Translations under genes and position numbers: made by a program | Origin: Serratia marcescens | Lineage (GTDB): Bacteria; Pseudomonadota; Gammaproteobacteria; Enterobacterales; Enterobacteriaceae | Assembly: GCA_015548865.1 (NCBI GenBank) | Contig: JADMXW010000010.1 | Location: 1-64,000, forward strand | DNA: 64,000 nt | Direction of reading: 5' to 3' | The notes under the pieces: model-generated | The model's input: the letters and a program-made list of their open reading frames with translations, nothing else | Database searches by the model: none | Told to the model about the DNA's origin: nothing | Shown: positions 33,239 to 40,798 of the stretch, in pieces | Layout of the letters: the number at the start of each line of letters is the position of its first letter | Position numbering within the stretch: the stretch's first letter is position 1

Positions 33239-33950
33239 TAAGAAAGAAAAATACCTTCAGCGGATTAAAAAACTGTTGAATCTTGCCTCTCGCACAACCA
33301 ATGCCGGTGAAGCAGCCAATGCGATGAGTCAGGCCCAGGCATTAATGCTGAAGTATGGGGTAACCTCAACAGACATTGAGTTAATGGAAATTAATGAGGC
33401 GTCCAGTAAATCCGCACCGTCACATGCCAATCATCCGCCCAGATACATGCTTCATCTTGTTGCTGTGGTTAAACGCGCTTTTGGCGTGGAGGGTTACTTA
33501 TCTTTTTTGCCTAATTCGTCCGTTACAAAGCGGACAGTGGTTTTTTATGGCCCAAATGAAAGACCACAAATTGCAGCATATGCATTTGATGTATTGTCGC
33601 GCCAGTTAATGAAGGCCCGCCGTGAGTTTATTTCCGGTATACGTAAAAACGCTAAGCAATCCACAAAGATTGCCAGAGGCGATACTTTCTGTGAGGGCTG
33701 GATTGGTGGTGTTTATCAGGTCATCCAGGACTTTGCCGCCTCTGATGCCGAAAAAACATTAATGGTGGCTTACAGTAAAAAACTTCATGAAGAATTAGAA
33801 CTGGGGAAAACCAGCGGACGCGATGCAGGTAAGGCCCGAGGTGTCGATACAGCAAGATATGCGGGCTATGTTGTGGGGAAGAACGCCAGCATTAATCATG
33901 CTGTTAATGGTTCAGGCCCAATAGCTCGGATTGGGAGGACTGGATCATGA
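33228..33950 (+). CDS. DUF2786 domain protein
   Basis: 240 residues. The N-terminal 40 residues are the DUF2786 motif (LQRIKKLLNLASRTTNAGEA, ANAMSQAQALMLKYGV). The C-terminal part is alpha/beta with RTVVFYGPNERPQIAAYAF and the basic RREFISGIRKNAKQS. Found in many phages and plasmids, with no assigned biochemical role. It starts within the end of the upstream gene. Confidence 0.75.
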   Translation: MSIDKKEKYLQRIKKLLNLASRTTNAGEAANAMSQAQALMLKYGVTSTDIELMEINEASSKSAPSHANHPPRYMLHLVAVVKRAFGVEGYLSFLPNSSVTKRTVVFYGPNERPQIAAYAFDVLSRQLMKARREFISGIRKNAKQSTKIARGDTFCEGWIGGVYQVIQDFAASDAEKTLMVAYSKKLHEELELGKTSGRDAGKARGVDTARYAGYVVGKNASINHAVNGSGPIARIGRTGS

Positions 33951-34246
33951 GTAAATACCGCTGCCCCAAATGCGATAAAATGATCCCCGTAGATAAGTCA
34001 TCAATTAAGGCTGGGGATAAAGTCAATGTTCTCATCGAACGGGCAAAACGCACCTCGCGTAGCACCAGCATTCGCTATAGCAGCAAGAAGGTTACCGTAG
34101 TCGAAGTCAATAATGACCTCGTTAAAGTACGCTTTGGAAGCAATATCGAAGAGCTGACACTGGATGACGTAACACCTGCTGATGCTCCAAATACACTGAC
34201 TTATGCATTTATTGGTAGGTGTGAGTGCGGGGGTGATGCATGTTAA
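33947..34246 (+). CDS. Zinc-binding small protein with SH3-like domain
   Basis: 99 residues. Opens with a CXXC pair (YRCPKCDKMI) and ends with CECGGDAC, so a split zinc site is likely; between them lies a beta domain with KVTVVEVNNDLVKVRFG. The ATG overlaps the upstream stop. Unknown role in the early operon. Confidence 0.5.
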   Translation: MSKYRCPKCDKMIPVDKSSIKAGDKVNVLIERAKRTSRSTSIRYSSKKVTVVEVNNDLVKVRFGSNIEELTLDDVTPADAPNTLTYAFIGRCECGGDAC

Positions 34247-34485
34247 TTGGCGCAATTATTTTAATCCTAGCAGGTTTATGCCTGGCAATATCTGCCGGAT
34301 ACATCTCATCAAATAATTTGTCGGCAGGGCCTTCCTTCCTTTCAGTTCTAGCAACAGTTTTATGCTTCTGTGCAATCGCATTGGCATATAGCAGCGGCAA
34401 AGAAGGGGCAAATACCCCTAAAAAAGACGTGAAAGCATCAGGCAACAACACCAGTGTGATCATTGGTACTGGGGGTCGCCCATGA
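34240..34485 (+). CDS. Small two-span membrane protein
   Basis: 81 residues: two hydrophobic helices (LIGAIILILAGLCLAISAG and FLSVLATVLCFCAIALAY), then a polar tail with NTPKKDVKASGNNT. It overlaps both neighbours by a few bases. No family recognised; perhaps a superinfection or membrane-protection gene. Confidence 0.45.
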   Translation: MLIGAIILILAGLCLAISAGYISSNNLSAGPSFLSVLATVLCFCAIALAYSSGKEGANTPKKDVKASGNNTSVIIGTGGRP

Positions 34486-34673
34486 TTATCGGCTTTGTAT
34501 TACTGGTTTCTGCCTGCGGCTTTGATGCCTGCGAAGCTCTGCCCGTTTCGGATGATATTTATCTGACAGAAGCATCATGCGAGATGATGCTGGATGCCCT
34601 TCAGAAACGCCGCCCGAATGCCGTCCTGTCGTGTGGAGCCGTTTGGCGGGAGGATAACGATGGACAGAAATAG
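34482..34673 (+). CDS. Small cysteine-rich early protein
   Basis: 63 residues. A short hydrophobic start (IIGFVLLVSAC) is followed by Cys-rich sequence (GFDACEALPVSDDIYL, SCEMMLDALQKR), suggesting an exported protein with disulphides. ATG overlaps the stop of the preceding gene and its end overlaps the GemA-like gene. No family recognised. Confidence 0.45.
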   Translation: MIIGFVLLVSACGFDACEALPVSDDIYLTEASCEMMLDALQKRRPNAVLSCGAVWREDNDGQK

Positions 34674-35082
34674 CCTCGTAAAGCTGATTCATGTCGCGAA
34701 GCGTGACCGCCGTCTGGACGATGATACCTATCGCCAGTTGCTGGTCAGCTACACCGGCATGGACAGCACGAAAGATATGACGGACAAGCAGCTACGGCAG
34801 GTTTTTGGTGCCATGAAGATGCTGGGTTTTAAGGTGAAAACGGCCAAGCCACACAAGATCACCGCCACCGATGCACAGTCAAAGAAAATACGTGCGCTGT
34901 GGCTGGAGATGTTCAGCGAGGGCTATGTGCGTGACAGTTCGGAAAGGGCCATCAATGCCTATGTCCATCGTATTACCGATGTGGGGCGGTTGGATTGGGT
35001 CAGTACAGACCAGGCCAGCCGGGTTATTGAGTCGTTGAAGAAATGGCAGGCCCGCGAACGCAAGGCCCAGGCTGTTAAGTGA
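34660..35082 (+). CDS. GemA-like protein (Mu gp16 family)
   Basis: 140 residues from the ATG at 34660 (GGGAGG upstream). Start RNSLVKLIHVAKRDRRLDDD, then LLVSYTGMDSTKDMTDKQLR, matches the gp16/GemA (DUF1018) family, which modulates host DNA topology and decondensation after Mu induction. It is followed at once by the Mor-type gene, as in Mu-like phages. Confidence 0.82.
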   Translation: MDRNSLVKLIHVAKRDRRLDDDTYRQLLVSYTGMDSTKDMTDKQLRQVFGAMKMLGFKVKTAKPHKITATDAQSKKIRALWLEMFSEGYVRDSSERAINAYVHRITDVGRLDWVSTDQASRVIESLKKWQARERKAQAVK

Positions 35083-35094
35083 CAGGGGTAAATC

Positions 35095-35457
35095 ATGATC
35101 ACGACGATGGAAGTTAAGCGCCACAAGCTGCTGTCTGAAGTTGCGGATCACGTAGCTGAAACCGCCATAGATTACGGTTGTACGGCAGAGCAAGCCGAGC
35201 AGTTGGGTCTGGCCGTCGCCAATTTCCTGGCTGAACACTTTGGCGGGCAGAACTTTACGTTCCCACGCGACTATGTCTATAAGCTGGCTGTTCGTGATCT
35301 ACAGATTTACAACGAGCACAAAGGCCATAACTGGGCAGAGCTGAGTTCAAAATACGGCATCACCGAACGTGGGTTACGCAAACTGATTCACCGGGTTCAC
35401 AAACAGGTGATGAAAAGTCGACAACCTAATCTGGATTTGTTTGGCGACGAGAAGTAA
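35095..35457 (+). CDS. Mor-type transcription activator
   Basis: 120 residues (ATG at 35095, alternative at 35107). N-terminal dimer part and the helix-turn-helix ELSSKYGITERGLRKLIHRV correspond to the Mor/C family that turns on middle or late phage genes. It is the last gene before the phage end and the last of the early operon, so early expression would lead to the late genes transcribed in the opposite direction. Confidence 0.83.
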   Translation: MITTMEVKRHKLLSEVADHVAETAIDYGCTAEQAEQLGLAVANFLAEHFGGQNFTFPRDYVYKLAVRDLQIYNEHKGHNWAELSSKYGITERGLRKLIHRVHKQVMKSRQPNLDLFGDEK

Positions 35458-35462
35458 AATTA

Positions 35463-35500
35463 AGGGCAGAGAAAGTAATTTTTCTGCCCTGATTTCTTTT
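35463..35500 (+). terminator. Intrinsic terminator after the Mor-type gene
   Basis: Stem AGGGCAGA/TCTGCCCT (35463-35470 and 35483-35490) enclosing an A/T-rich loop, followed by GATTTCTTTT. It closes the early operon six bases after the Mor stop. Confidence 0.75.
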
Positions 35501-35535
35501 GCAGTATGTGAAAGGTAATTACAGTAATCTGTCCC

Positions 35536-35610
35536 GATAAATCCCCAGTGGTTCCACTAAATCCCATTTATCTCAGATTCTCTTAGTTGTTTATCTCACT
35601 TCTGATCACA
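35536..35610 (-). promoter_or_regulatory. Prophage right end with transposase-binding repeats
   Basis: Reading inward from 35610 the sequence starts TGTGATCAGAAG, the TG dinucleotide end of Mu-type elements. Repeats follow: GTTTATCTCAC (35589-35599) and ATTTATCTCAG (35566-35576) share nine of eleven bases, and an inverted copy of the core (GATAAATCC) lies at 35536-35544. These fit end-binding sites of the DDE transposase. The exact base of the end is uncertain by two bases. Confidence 0.6.
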
Positions 35611-35875
35611 ATGGGCGAAATCCCCACGAAAACCGCTGGGCAGCAGGGCGGGAAGCCAACGCCGGGCGCGGGAGTTCGGCGGCATCACGCCAGAGAGTAA
35701 ACATACTCTCGAAAGCGTGCCGGTGTTGCGCCGAACGCGCCAGCCATGCGTCGAGCGCCTGCCGCTGCGTGGGGGGCATAGGCCGGTTCTGGCAACGGGC
35801 GAACCACAGCGCCGCTTGTTCATCGACATCGGCTACCGCTAACGGGTCTGTTTGCACGTCAGGCCCTGTGCTCAT
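35611..35875 (-). pseudogene. fecR-like anti-sigma gene, 5' fragment cut by prophage
   Basis: About 88 residues remain: EQAALWFARCQNRPMPPTQR, QALDAWLARSAQHRHAFESM and TLWRDAAELPRP form the cytoplasmic N-terminal domain of FecR-type regulators, without the membrane span and periplasmic sensor part. The frame ends in phage sequence (FRPL then stop). Its ATG overlaps the sigma gene stop. In this state the sigma factor would lack its membrane-anchored partner, though the isolated N-terminal domain of some FecR proteins still activates sigma. Confidence 0.85.
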
Positions 35876-36417
35876 CGTTCTTCCTCACTGTGTACCGTAT
35901 TTTCCACATAGCGCTTGCAATGCAACATGGCCTTGGCGATATGCTTTTCTACCATACTGACAGAAATATCCATTTTTTCAGCAATTTCACTTTGTGACAG
36001 GCCATCAAACCGACAAAGAACAAACGCTTCCCGCTGGCGCGGTGGAAGTGTCTCGATGGCATCATACAGGCGCTGTAAGCGCTGCTGGTGGTTCAGCACC
36101 TCTGCGGGATCGTCATAGACGGAAACCGCATGATTCAGATGCACCTCTTCCTCCATAGGCGATTGCAACTGTTCCTGCTTCTGGTGGCGATGCCAGTAAT
36201 CAATCAGCACATTGTTGGCGATTTTAAACAGAAACGCGCGGGATTCTTGAACCGGTGTATCCTCCCGTCGGTTAAGCCACTTGGCGAACACATCCTGCGA
36301 CAGATCGCTGGCATCATGGCTATTGCCCAAACGCTTCTGGAAAAATTTCTCCAATTGATGATAGGTTGATTGATAGGCATTGCCGATAAAATGCCGCAAT
36401 GGTTTGTTTATAGTCAT
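35872..36417 (-). CDS. ECF sigma factor (FecI-like)
   Basis: 181 residues from the ATG at 36417. Region 2 (HDASDLSQDVFAKWLNRRED, RAFLFKIANNVLIDYWHRHQ) and region 4 (LPPRQREAFVLCRFDGLSQS, EIAEKMDISVSMVEKHIAKA) are clear. FecI-type sigma factors control TonB-dependent transport genes in answer to iron carriers. Its anti-sigma partner is broken by the prophage. A palindromic repeat starts 19 bases upstream, so its promoter lies within or beyond that element. Confidence 0.9.
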   Translation of the reverse strand: MTINKPLRHFIGNAYQSTYHQLEKFFQKRLGNSHDASDLSQDVFAKWLNRREDTPVQESRAFLFKIANNVLIDYWHRHQKQEQLQSPMEEEVHLNHAVSVYDDPAEVLNHQQRLQRLYDAIETLPPRQREAFVLCRFDGLSQSEIAEKMDISVSMVEKHIAKAMLHCKRYVENTVHSEEER

Positions 36418-36435
36418 GTGCCTGGTGTTACCCGT

Positions 36436-36636
36436 CATACTTCACGTTGCAGGGGCGTTGGCTACGTTCGCTATTCGGCCCATCCCTGAGCCTCACCTCT
36501 CACGAGGTTACCGCACGCGGCGCTCAAATCTGTTCCCGGCAGATTTGTCACCCGAATCACTTACCTCTGTAAGCTCATCAGCGCCTGTTCAAAACGTAAA
36601 CGTTTTGTCCTGCAACTCGAATTATTTGGGGTAAAA
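36436..36636. repeat. Enterobacterial palindromic repeat element (about 200 bp)
   Basis: It starts with TACTTCACGTTGCAGG and ends with CCTGCAACTCGAATTATT, an inverted pair. Within it are GCGTTGGCTACGTTCG, CACCCGAATCACTTAC and CTGTAAGCTCATCAG, wording that I recognise from a dispersed intergenic element common in Yersinia, Serratia and pectobacteria. It codes for nothing and separates the sigma gene from the Fur-box region. Confidence 0.65.
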
Positions 36637-36737
36637 TAATAAAAGTGCATGAAAAATCAGCTCTAATACATTGCTAGCGTGCCGTTTTTGGCACGAATGG
36701 CGATCGTTTCTTATTTTATTGAATGCGGTACGTAATA

Positions 36738-36756
36738 AATAATAAATATCATTTGC
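36738..36756. promoter_or_regulatory. Fur-box-like site
   Basis: AATAATAAATATCATTTGC agrees with the 19-base Fur consensus at 13 positions, including the two inner hexamers AATAAT-like and ATCATT. It lies 112 bases before the TonB-family gene in the region shared with the sigma gene, which suits iron-controlled expression of both. Confidence 0.6.
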
Positions 36757-36867
36757 ATTCGCGTTGTGTCTATAATCTTCTGTAAAGAAAGTATTAAGCC
36801 CTTACGGTGTAGCAACATGTTGGTCTGCGTCGTTGCACCGAATAGAGAGGCATGGCGAGCAGAGGCG

Positions 36868-37650
36868 ATGAGCAGCAGCATAGGTGTTTTCCCCCTTCCC
36901 AGACGTTTTTATCTTGGTGGTTCTGCCGCCAGTATTCTGTTTCATTTAACCGTGGTGGCTGTCGCGGTTCTCTGGTCCACACGCGCGCTTCAACCTCAGA
37001 AAGGGGCGCTGCCGCCCGTGGTCAGCGTACAGTTGGGTGCCTACCAATTGGAAAAAGCGCCGCCTCAGGTCGTTGAAGGACCAAAACAGGTTTTTTCAGC
37101 GCCCGAACCGCGCCAGCAGCAGGAACAACCCGAGGAACCTGTGCTGGATACGTTGCCCGTCGTCGCACAGGGGACGCTGGAAAAACGTGTCAAAGTGCGC
37201 GATAAACCGCGTCCGCAAAAAAAAGAAATACAGCCTGAGATGCATAATGAACCGGCTCCTCAAACCACGGAAAGCGCACCGGCAACGTCGGCATACAGCG
37301 CCGGAGAAGCAACACGTAGTGTCGCCAATTTTACCAGTGCAGCCCAGCAGGCGATCAGCGGGCAGGTGGGGTGGGAGAGCTTGTTGCATACGCATTTGGC
37401 GAAATTCAAACGTTATCCCCGTGCGGCATTACGCTATCGGGCAACGGGAATTAGCCATGTCAGCATGGTGTTGAATGCGCAAGGTCAGGTGATTGAGGCT
37501 GCGATTGTCACGACGTCAGGAAACCGTATTCTGGATAACGAAGCGTTGGACATCGTTAAACGCGCAACGCCGTTGCCTGCACCGCCGCCGCATGCACTGA
37601 ACAGCGATGGTCAGGTGCAGGTGGTTGCGCCCATCTCGTTTTATTTGTGA
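36868..37650 (+). CDS. TonB-family energy transducer (HasB-like)
   Basis: 260 residues from the ATG at 36868; the frame is open upstream to 36766 but that part overlaps the promoter region. One membrane anchor (AASILFHLTVVAVAVLW), a Pro/Glu/Gln-rich periplasmic stretch (APEPRQQQEQPEEPVLDT) and the C-terminal TonB domain (LAKFKRYPRAALRYRATGIS, then NRILDNEALDIVKRATPLP). It passes proton-motive energy to an outer-membrane receptor. Next to a FecI/FecR pair it may serve a dedicated haem or siderophore receptor, which itself is not in the window. Confidence 0.85.
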   Translation: MSSSIGVFPLPRRFYLGGSAASILFHLTVVAVAVLWSTRALQPQKGALPPVVSVQLGAYQLEKAPPQVVEGPKQVFSAPEPRQQQEQPEEPVLDTLPVVAQGTLEKRVKVRDKPRPQKKEIQPEMHNEPAPQTTESAPATSAYSAGEATRSVANFTSAAQQAISGQVGWESLLHTHLAKFKRYPRAALRYRATGISHVSMVLNAQGQVIEAAIVTTSGNRILDNEALDIVKRATPLPAPPPHALNSDGQVQVVAPISFYL

Positions 37651-37658
37651 GCGGTCAT

Positions 37659-37677
37659 GGCCTGATGGTATCAGGCC
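37659..37677. terminator. Hairpin between convergent genes
   Basis: Perfect 8-base stem GGCCTGAT-GGT-ATCAGGCC between the convergent TonB-family and AraC-type genes. It has no T tract, so it may act as a weak two-way terminator or protect mRNA ends. Confidence 0.45.
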
Positions 37678-37682
37678 AATAC

Positions 37683-38675
37683 CTAGGCCATGGCTGCTGC
37701 GCGGTGTGGCCGACGCACCGCGTGCATCTTACGGTACTCCGATGGTGTGACCATAAATTCAGCCTTAAAGCGACGGCTAAGGTTTGAGATATCGTTAAAC
37801 CCGCAGTCGTAAGCGATTTGAGTGATATTTTTGTCTGCCATCAGTGGGTTCATCAACGCCGCTTTGTAGCGCTCTAATCGCTGTTGCTGCACCCAACGGT
37901 TTACTGATGTGCCCTGTTCTTGAAACAGTTTTTGCAACGAACGTACTGAAATACCACAGGCATTGGCGCATTCATTAACACTCAGTTTCGGGTCGGAAAG
38001 ATGTTTTTCCAGATACTGCTGTGCAATATAAAACAATGTTGAGTGCCCGAGGCTCTGCGTCGGTGCTGTCATGCTCAGCTCACTCAGTGAGGTAGCGATC
38101 AAATTCAGCAAAATATCCGCCAGATGTTGCGCATGCAGCGGCGGAATCGCATCCAGAAAAGGTACGTATTTCAGAATAAAACTGTACACCAGCGCGCCGG
38201 TGACGCTGTTGCCGCGTATTGCTTTGGCGGTGAGATTTTGCGTATTGCCCAGTCGATTGGAAAATTTTTCCCTCGGGATCAGAATCTTGAATAACGAATA
38301 GTCATCATCAAAAGACCAGGTTACCGGCCTCGACATATCAAAAAAGCAAAAATCCCCCTGACGTAAAAATGCCGTTCGACCATCCTGCGAAAGCTGGCTG
38401 GTACCGAAGCGCTGCAGTTCAATGTAAAAATCGCCCTCCTGGCTCATCCCCTGTGAACGCGGTGTGCTGGTGGCACTATGACCATTTGATTCCAGTTGCA
38501 AAAACTGAAGATCGAGCACCCTGCGTTCCACTATATTGGCATAGAAGCGCGACTGGGTTGGCGGCGCACTCATACAGCACTCATACGAGGAGAGAAAGCG
38601 TCCCTTCACGGTATCCCTGAAAGCACCAAAACGTTCACGGTCAGGAATGTCCTGCGTTGTAAAAATGCTTCTCAT
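37683..38675 (-). CDS. AraC-family regulator, probable control of the downstream operon
   Basis: 330 residues from the ATG at 38675 (AAGG upstream); the frame is open to 38723. The C-terminal domain has two helix-turn-helix units (KLSVNECANACGISVRSLQK and ITQIAYDCGFNDISNLSRRF, then VTPSEYRKMH). The N-terminal ligand domain resembles the AraC-binding-like type of FeaR (FYIELQRFGTSQLSQDGRTA, QGDFCFFDMSRPVTWSFDDD). It diverges from the acyl-CoA ligase gene across 441 bases and is the obvious candidate activator of that operon, with the hydroxy acid or its CoA ester as inducer. This link is inference. Confidence 0.8.
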   Translation of the reverse strand: MRSIFTTQDIPDRERFGAFRDTVKGRFLSSYECCMSAPPTQSRFYANIVERRVLDLQFLQLESNGHSATSTPRSQGMSQEGDFYIELQRFGTSQLSQDGRTAFLRQGDFCFFDMSRPVTWSFDDDYSLFKILIPREKFSNRLGNTQNLTAKAIRGNSVTGALVYSFILKYVPFLDAIPPLHAQHLADILLNLIATSLSELSMTAPTQSLGHSTLFYIAQQYLEKHLSDPKLSVNECANACGISVRSLQKLFQEQGTSVNRWVQQQRLERYKAALMNPLMADKNITQIAYDCGFNDISNLSRRFKAEFMVTPSEYRKMHAVRRPHRAAAMA

Positions 38676-38723
38676 CACGTTTGCCTTCATTAAAGACATA
38701 ATCTTTATGTGGTCTATCGTCAT

Positions 38724-39116
38724 TCAGAACAAAAATCAAGCACGCGTACCTTAAAAATGAATCGTCGTCTCATAAAGTAAAACTTACGGTTACTTATTTT
38801 CTTTTATGTCGAACACTTGTCGGGAATTAATAAATTTCCCTTCATGTTATTTATTACAAACCTTTCACATGGCGCTCACTGAGTTGCTTCATTTTACTCA
38901 CTCGGAAACCACACTTCGCCTATTTTATTCATTTTTCTCTTCAGTGAAAATCACGTGTAGAGGTAAATCACAATTTTCATTCTTTGGTGAAAATGACGAA
39001 AAAAAGTTCGCAATTTACCAAGAATATACCCGAGCGCGATTTCACAATGAACGCATTAAAACGGGTTGGGGAAATAACTTCACCCTGGAATTAGAACAGT
39101 GCTGAATAGGTATTTT
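38724..39116. promoter_or_regulatory. Divergent control region of the hydroxyacyl-CoA operon
   Basis: About 390 AT-rich bases with no convincing gene (the 99-codon frame at 38806-39105 lacks a ribosome-binding site and has biased composition). It should hold the promoter of the ligase-to-FixX operon and the AraC-type binding sites. I see a palindromic GGGAATTAATAAATTTCCC near 38821-38839, but no clear FNR or CRP consensus. Confidence 0.5.
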
Positions 39117-40724
39117 ATGCATCTATTAACGACCACCGTTGGCGAATGCTTAAATAAAGCAGCGATGCGCAATCCATCCGGTGTGGCATTGATTACCTCT
39201 CAGAGCGGTGCGTCGCTTACCTGGCAGGAATTAAATGATGAGGTTCATCAGGTTGCCCGCGGATTACTGGTTGCCGGGTTAAAAAAAGGTGACCGTCTGG
39301 GGCTTTGGTCTGCAAACAGCGTTGAATGGATCGTTTGTTTTTTAGCTGCCGCTAACATCGGTGTGGTGGTGATTGGCCTTAATTTTCAGTTTCAGAAAAG
39401 GGAAATTCTCAATTTACTCCGCTTAACGCACATTGATGCGCTGTGTTTCTCTGACGGTTTTCGGGATAACGACTTCGCCGCCGTGGTTGCTGAGTTGGTG
39501 CAAGAGACATCACTATCGCATTTGCGCTTAACTATCGCCCTGGGAAATAAGACGCTTCCGTGTGCATTGTCGCTCAACGAAATAAAAGCACTCGGAACGG
39601 CATTGTCATCGAGGGATTATCAGCAGGCGCAGGCACAAGTGCAAAGCAGCGATCTGCTGACATTACAGCTGACTTCCGGTAGCACTGCGGCGCCCAAGCG
39701 GGTGATGCTCAGTCATCATAGCGTTATTAATAATGCGCTGTTCTCGGCCCAGCGTTTGGGTGTGACACACACGGATACACTGTGTCTGGCTGTGCCGCTG
39801 TTTCATTGTTTTGGGCTCTCTTCCGGGCTGCTGTTCGCTCTGCATCAGGGGTGCAAAATAGTGTTGCTGGATAACTACAGCGCCGAGGCGGTGTTGAGGG
39901 CAGTTGAGCGCTATCGTTGCACGATTTTGCATGGTGTTCCTACCATTTTCAGCCGCCTTATGCAGCACGATGCCTTCACTCAGTATGATATTTCCAGCCT
40001 CGATAAAGGCATTGTGGCGGGAGCCTATTGCTCGCCGCGCCTGATATCGGATATTACGCAGCATCTTGGGATGCGACATCTTGCCGTCTCTTATGGTCAG
40101 ACAGAAACGTCACCCTGTTGTACCCAAACGCTGTTTAACGATCCTCTGGTCGTCAAATGCTTTTCTGTCGGCAAACCGCTGCCTTTTGTTGAAATAAAGA
40201 TTATTCACACCAAATCCGGCGCGCTGTGCCCCAGCGGTGTTTCGGGGGAAATCTGTTCACGAGGGTTCCATGTGATGCAGGGGTATGACGATGCTCCGGA
40301 ACAAACACGTGCTGTGCTCGACAGTGAAGGGTGGTTACATACCGGTGACGTTGGCTTTATGGATGTTGAGGGGTATTTACATTACTCCTATCGCCTGAAA
40401 GAGATTATCGTGCGCGGTGGTGAAAATATCAGTCCACGAGAAATAGAGGAAGCGATTTTAGAATATCCAGGCGTTGAGATTGTTAAGGTCTTTGGCATTG
40501 CATCGGAGGCACTGGGAGAAGAGATTATTGCAGCTCTCAGCGTTAAGCCTGGTTATCACATTACGGAATCAATGCTGCGTGACTTTTTAATTCCACAGTT
40601 GGCGCGTTACAAAATTCCTGCGCACTTTCATTTTTTAGAACAGTTTCCTTATACCCCCTGCGGGAAAATTGATGTCCAGCAGTTGAAATTATTAACCCAT
40701 GCCGTAGAGGTCAGCGAAAAGTAA
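39117..40724 (+). CDS. Acyl-CoA ligase (AMP-forming, CaiC-like)
   Basis: 535 residues from the ATG at 39117 (AGG seven bases upstream). Adenylate-forming enzyme motifs in order: P-loop LTSGSTAAPKRV (about 185), HCFGLSSG, the substrate-loop YGQTETS, GWLHTGDVGFMDVEGYLHY and KEIIVRGGENISPREIEE. The C-terminal PCGKID carries the catalytic Lys. It makes acyl-CoA from a free acid, ATP and CoA. As first gene of the operon it probably primes the CoA-transferase cycle, as CaiC does for carnitine. Substrate unknown. Confidence 0.88.
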   Translation: MHLLTTTVGECLNKAAMRNPSGVALITSQSGASLTWQELNDEVHQVARGLLVAGLKKGDRLGLWSANSVEWIVCFLAAANIGVVVIGLNFQFQKREILNLLRLTHIDALCFSDGFRDNDFAAVVAELVQETSLSHLRLTIALGNKTLPCALSLNEIKALGTALSSRDYQQAQAQVQSSDLLTLQLTSGSTAAPKRVMLSHHSVINNALFSAQRLGVTHTDTLCLAVPLFHCFGLSSGLLFALHQGCKIVLLDNYSAEAVLRAVERYRCTILHGVPTIFSRLMQHDAFTQYDISSLDKGIVAGAYCSPRLISDITQHLGMRHLAVSYGQTETSPCCTQTLFNDPLVVKCFSVGKPLPFVEIKIIHTKSGALCPSGVSGEICSRGFHVMQGYDDAPEQTRAVLDSEGWLHTGDVGFMDVEGYLHYSYRLKEIIVRGGENISPREIEEAILEYPGVEIVKVFGIASEALGEEIIAALSVKPGYHITESMLRDFLIPQLARYKIPAHFHFLEQFPYTPCGKIDVQQLKLLTHAVEVSEK

Positions 40725-40798
40725 TAAATTCGCGGTTGGGAATAACGTTATTTCACACATTATGCCGTGAGCCAAAATAATCGATTAAGGAGAAAAGT

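Larger units (their letters stand above)
1..35610. mobile_element. Transposable (Mu/B3-like) prophage, left end outside window
   Basis: A MuA-like DDE transposase, MuB-like ATPase, GemA, Mor-type activator and Mu-type head genes (gp27/28/29-like, F, G, I/protease) are combined with a non-contractile-type tail module (tube, chaperone frameshift, long tape measure, tip proteins). This is the arrangement of siphovirus-like transposable phages such as Pseudomonas B3. The right end is placed at about 35608-35610. There, reading inward, the sequence starts TGTGATCAGAAG and is followed by copies of a TTTATCTCA motif, and a host fecR-like frame stops abruptly. The left end lies before position 1 because the tail spike gene is cut by the window edge. 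Early genes run rightward to the phage end and late genes run leftward from the repressor, so the early block is reversed relative to Mu. Confidence 0.93.

Noticed and set aside
38806-39105. 99-codon frame in the divergent control region
   Set aside because: AT-rich with no ribosome-binding site, no family and strong Phe/Ser bias; it lies where a promoter is required.
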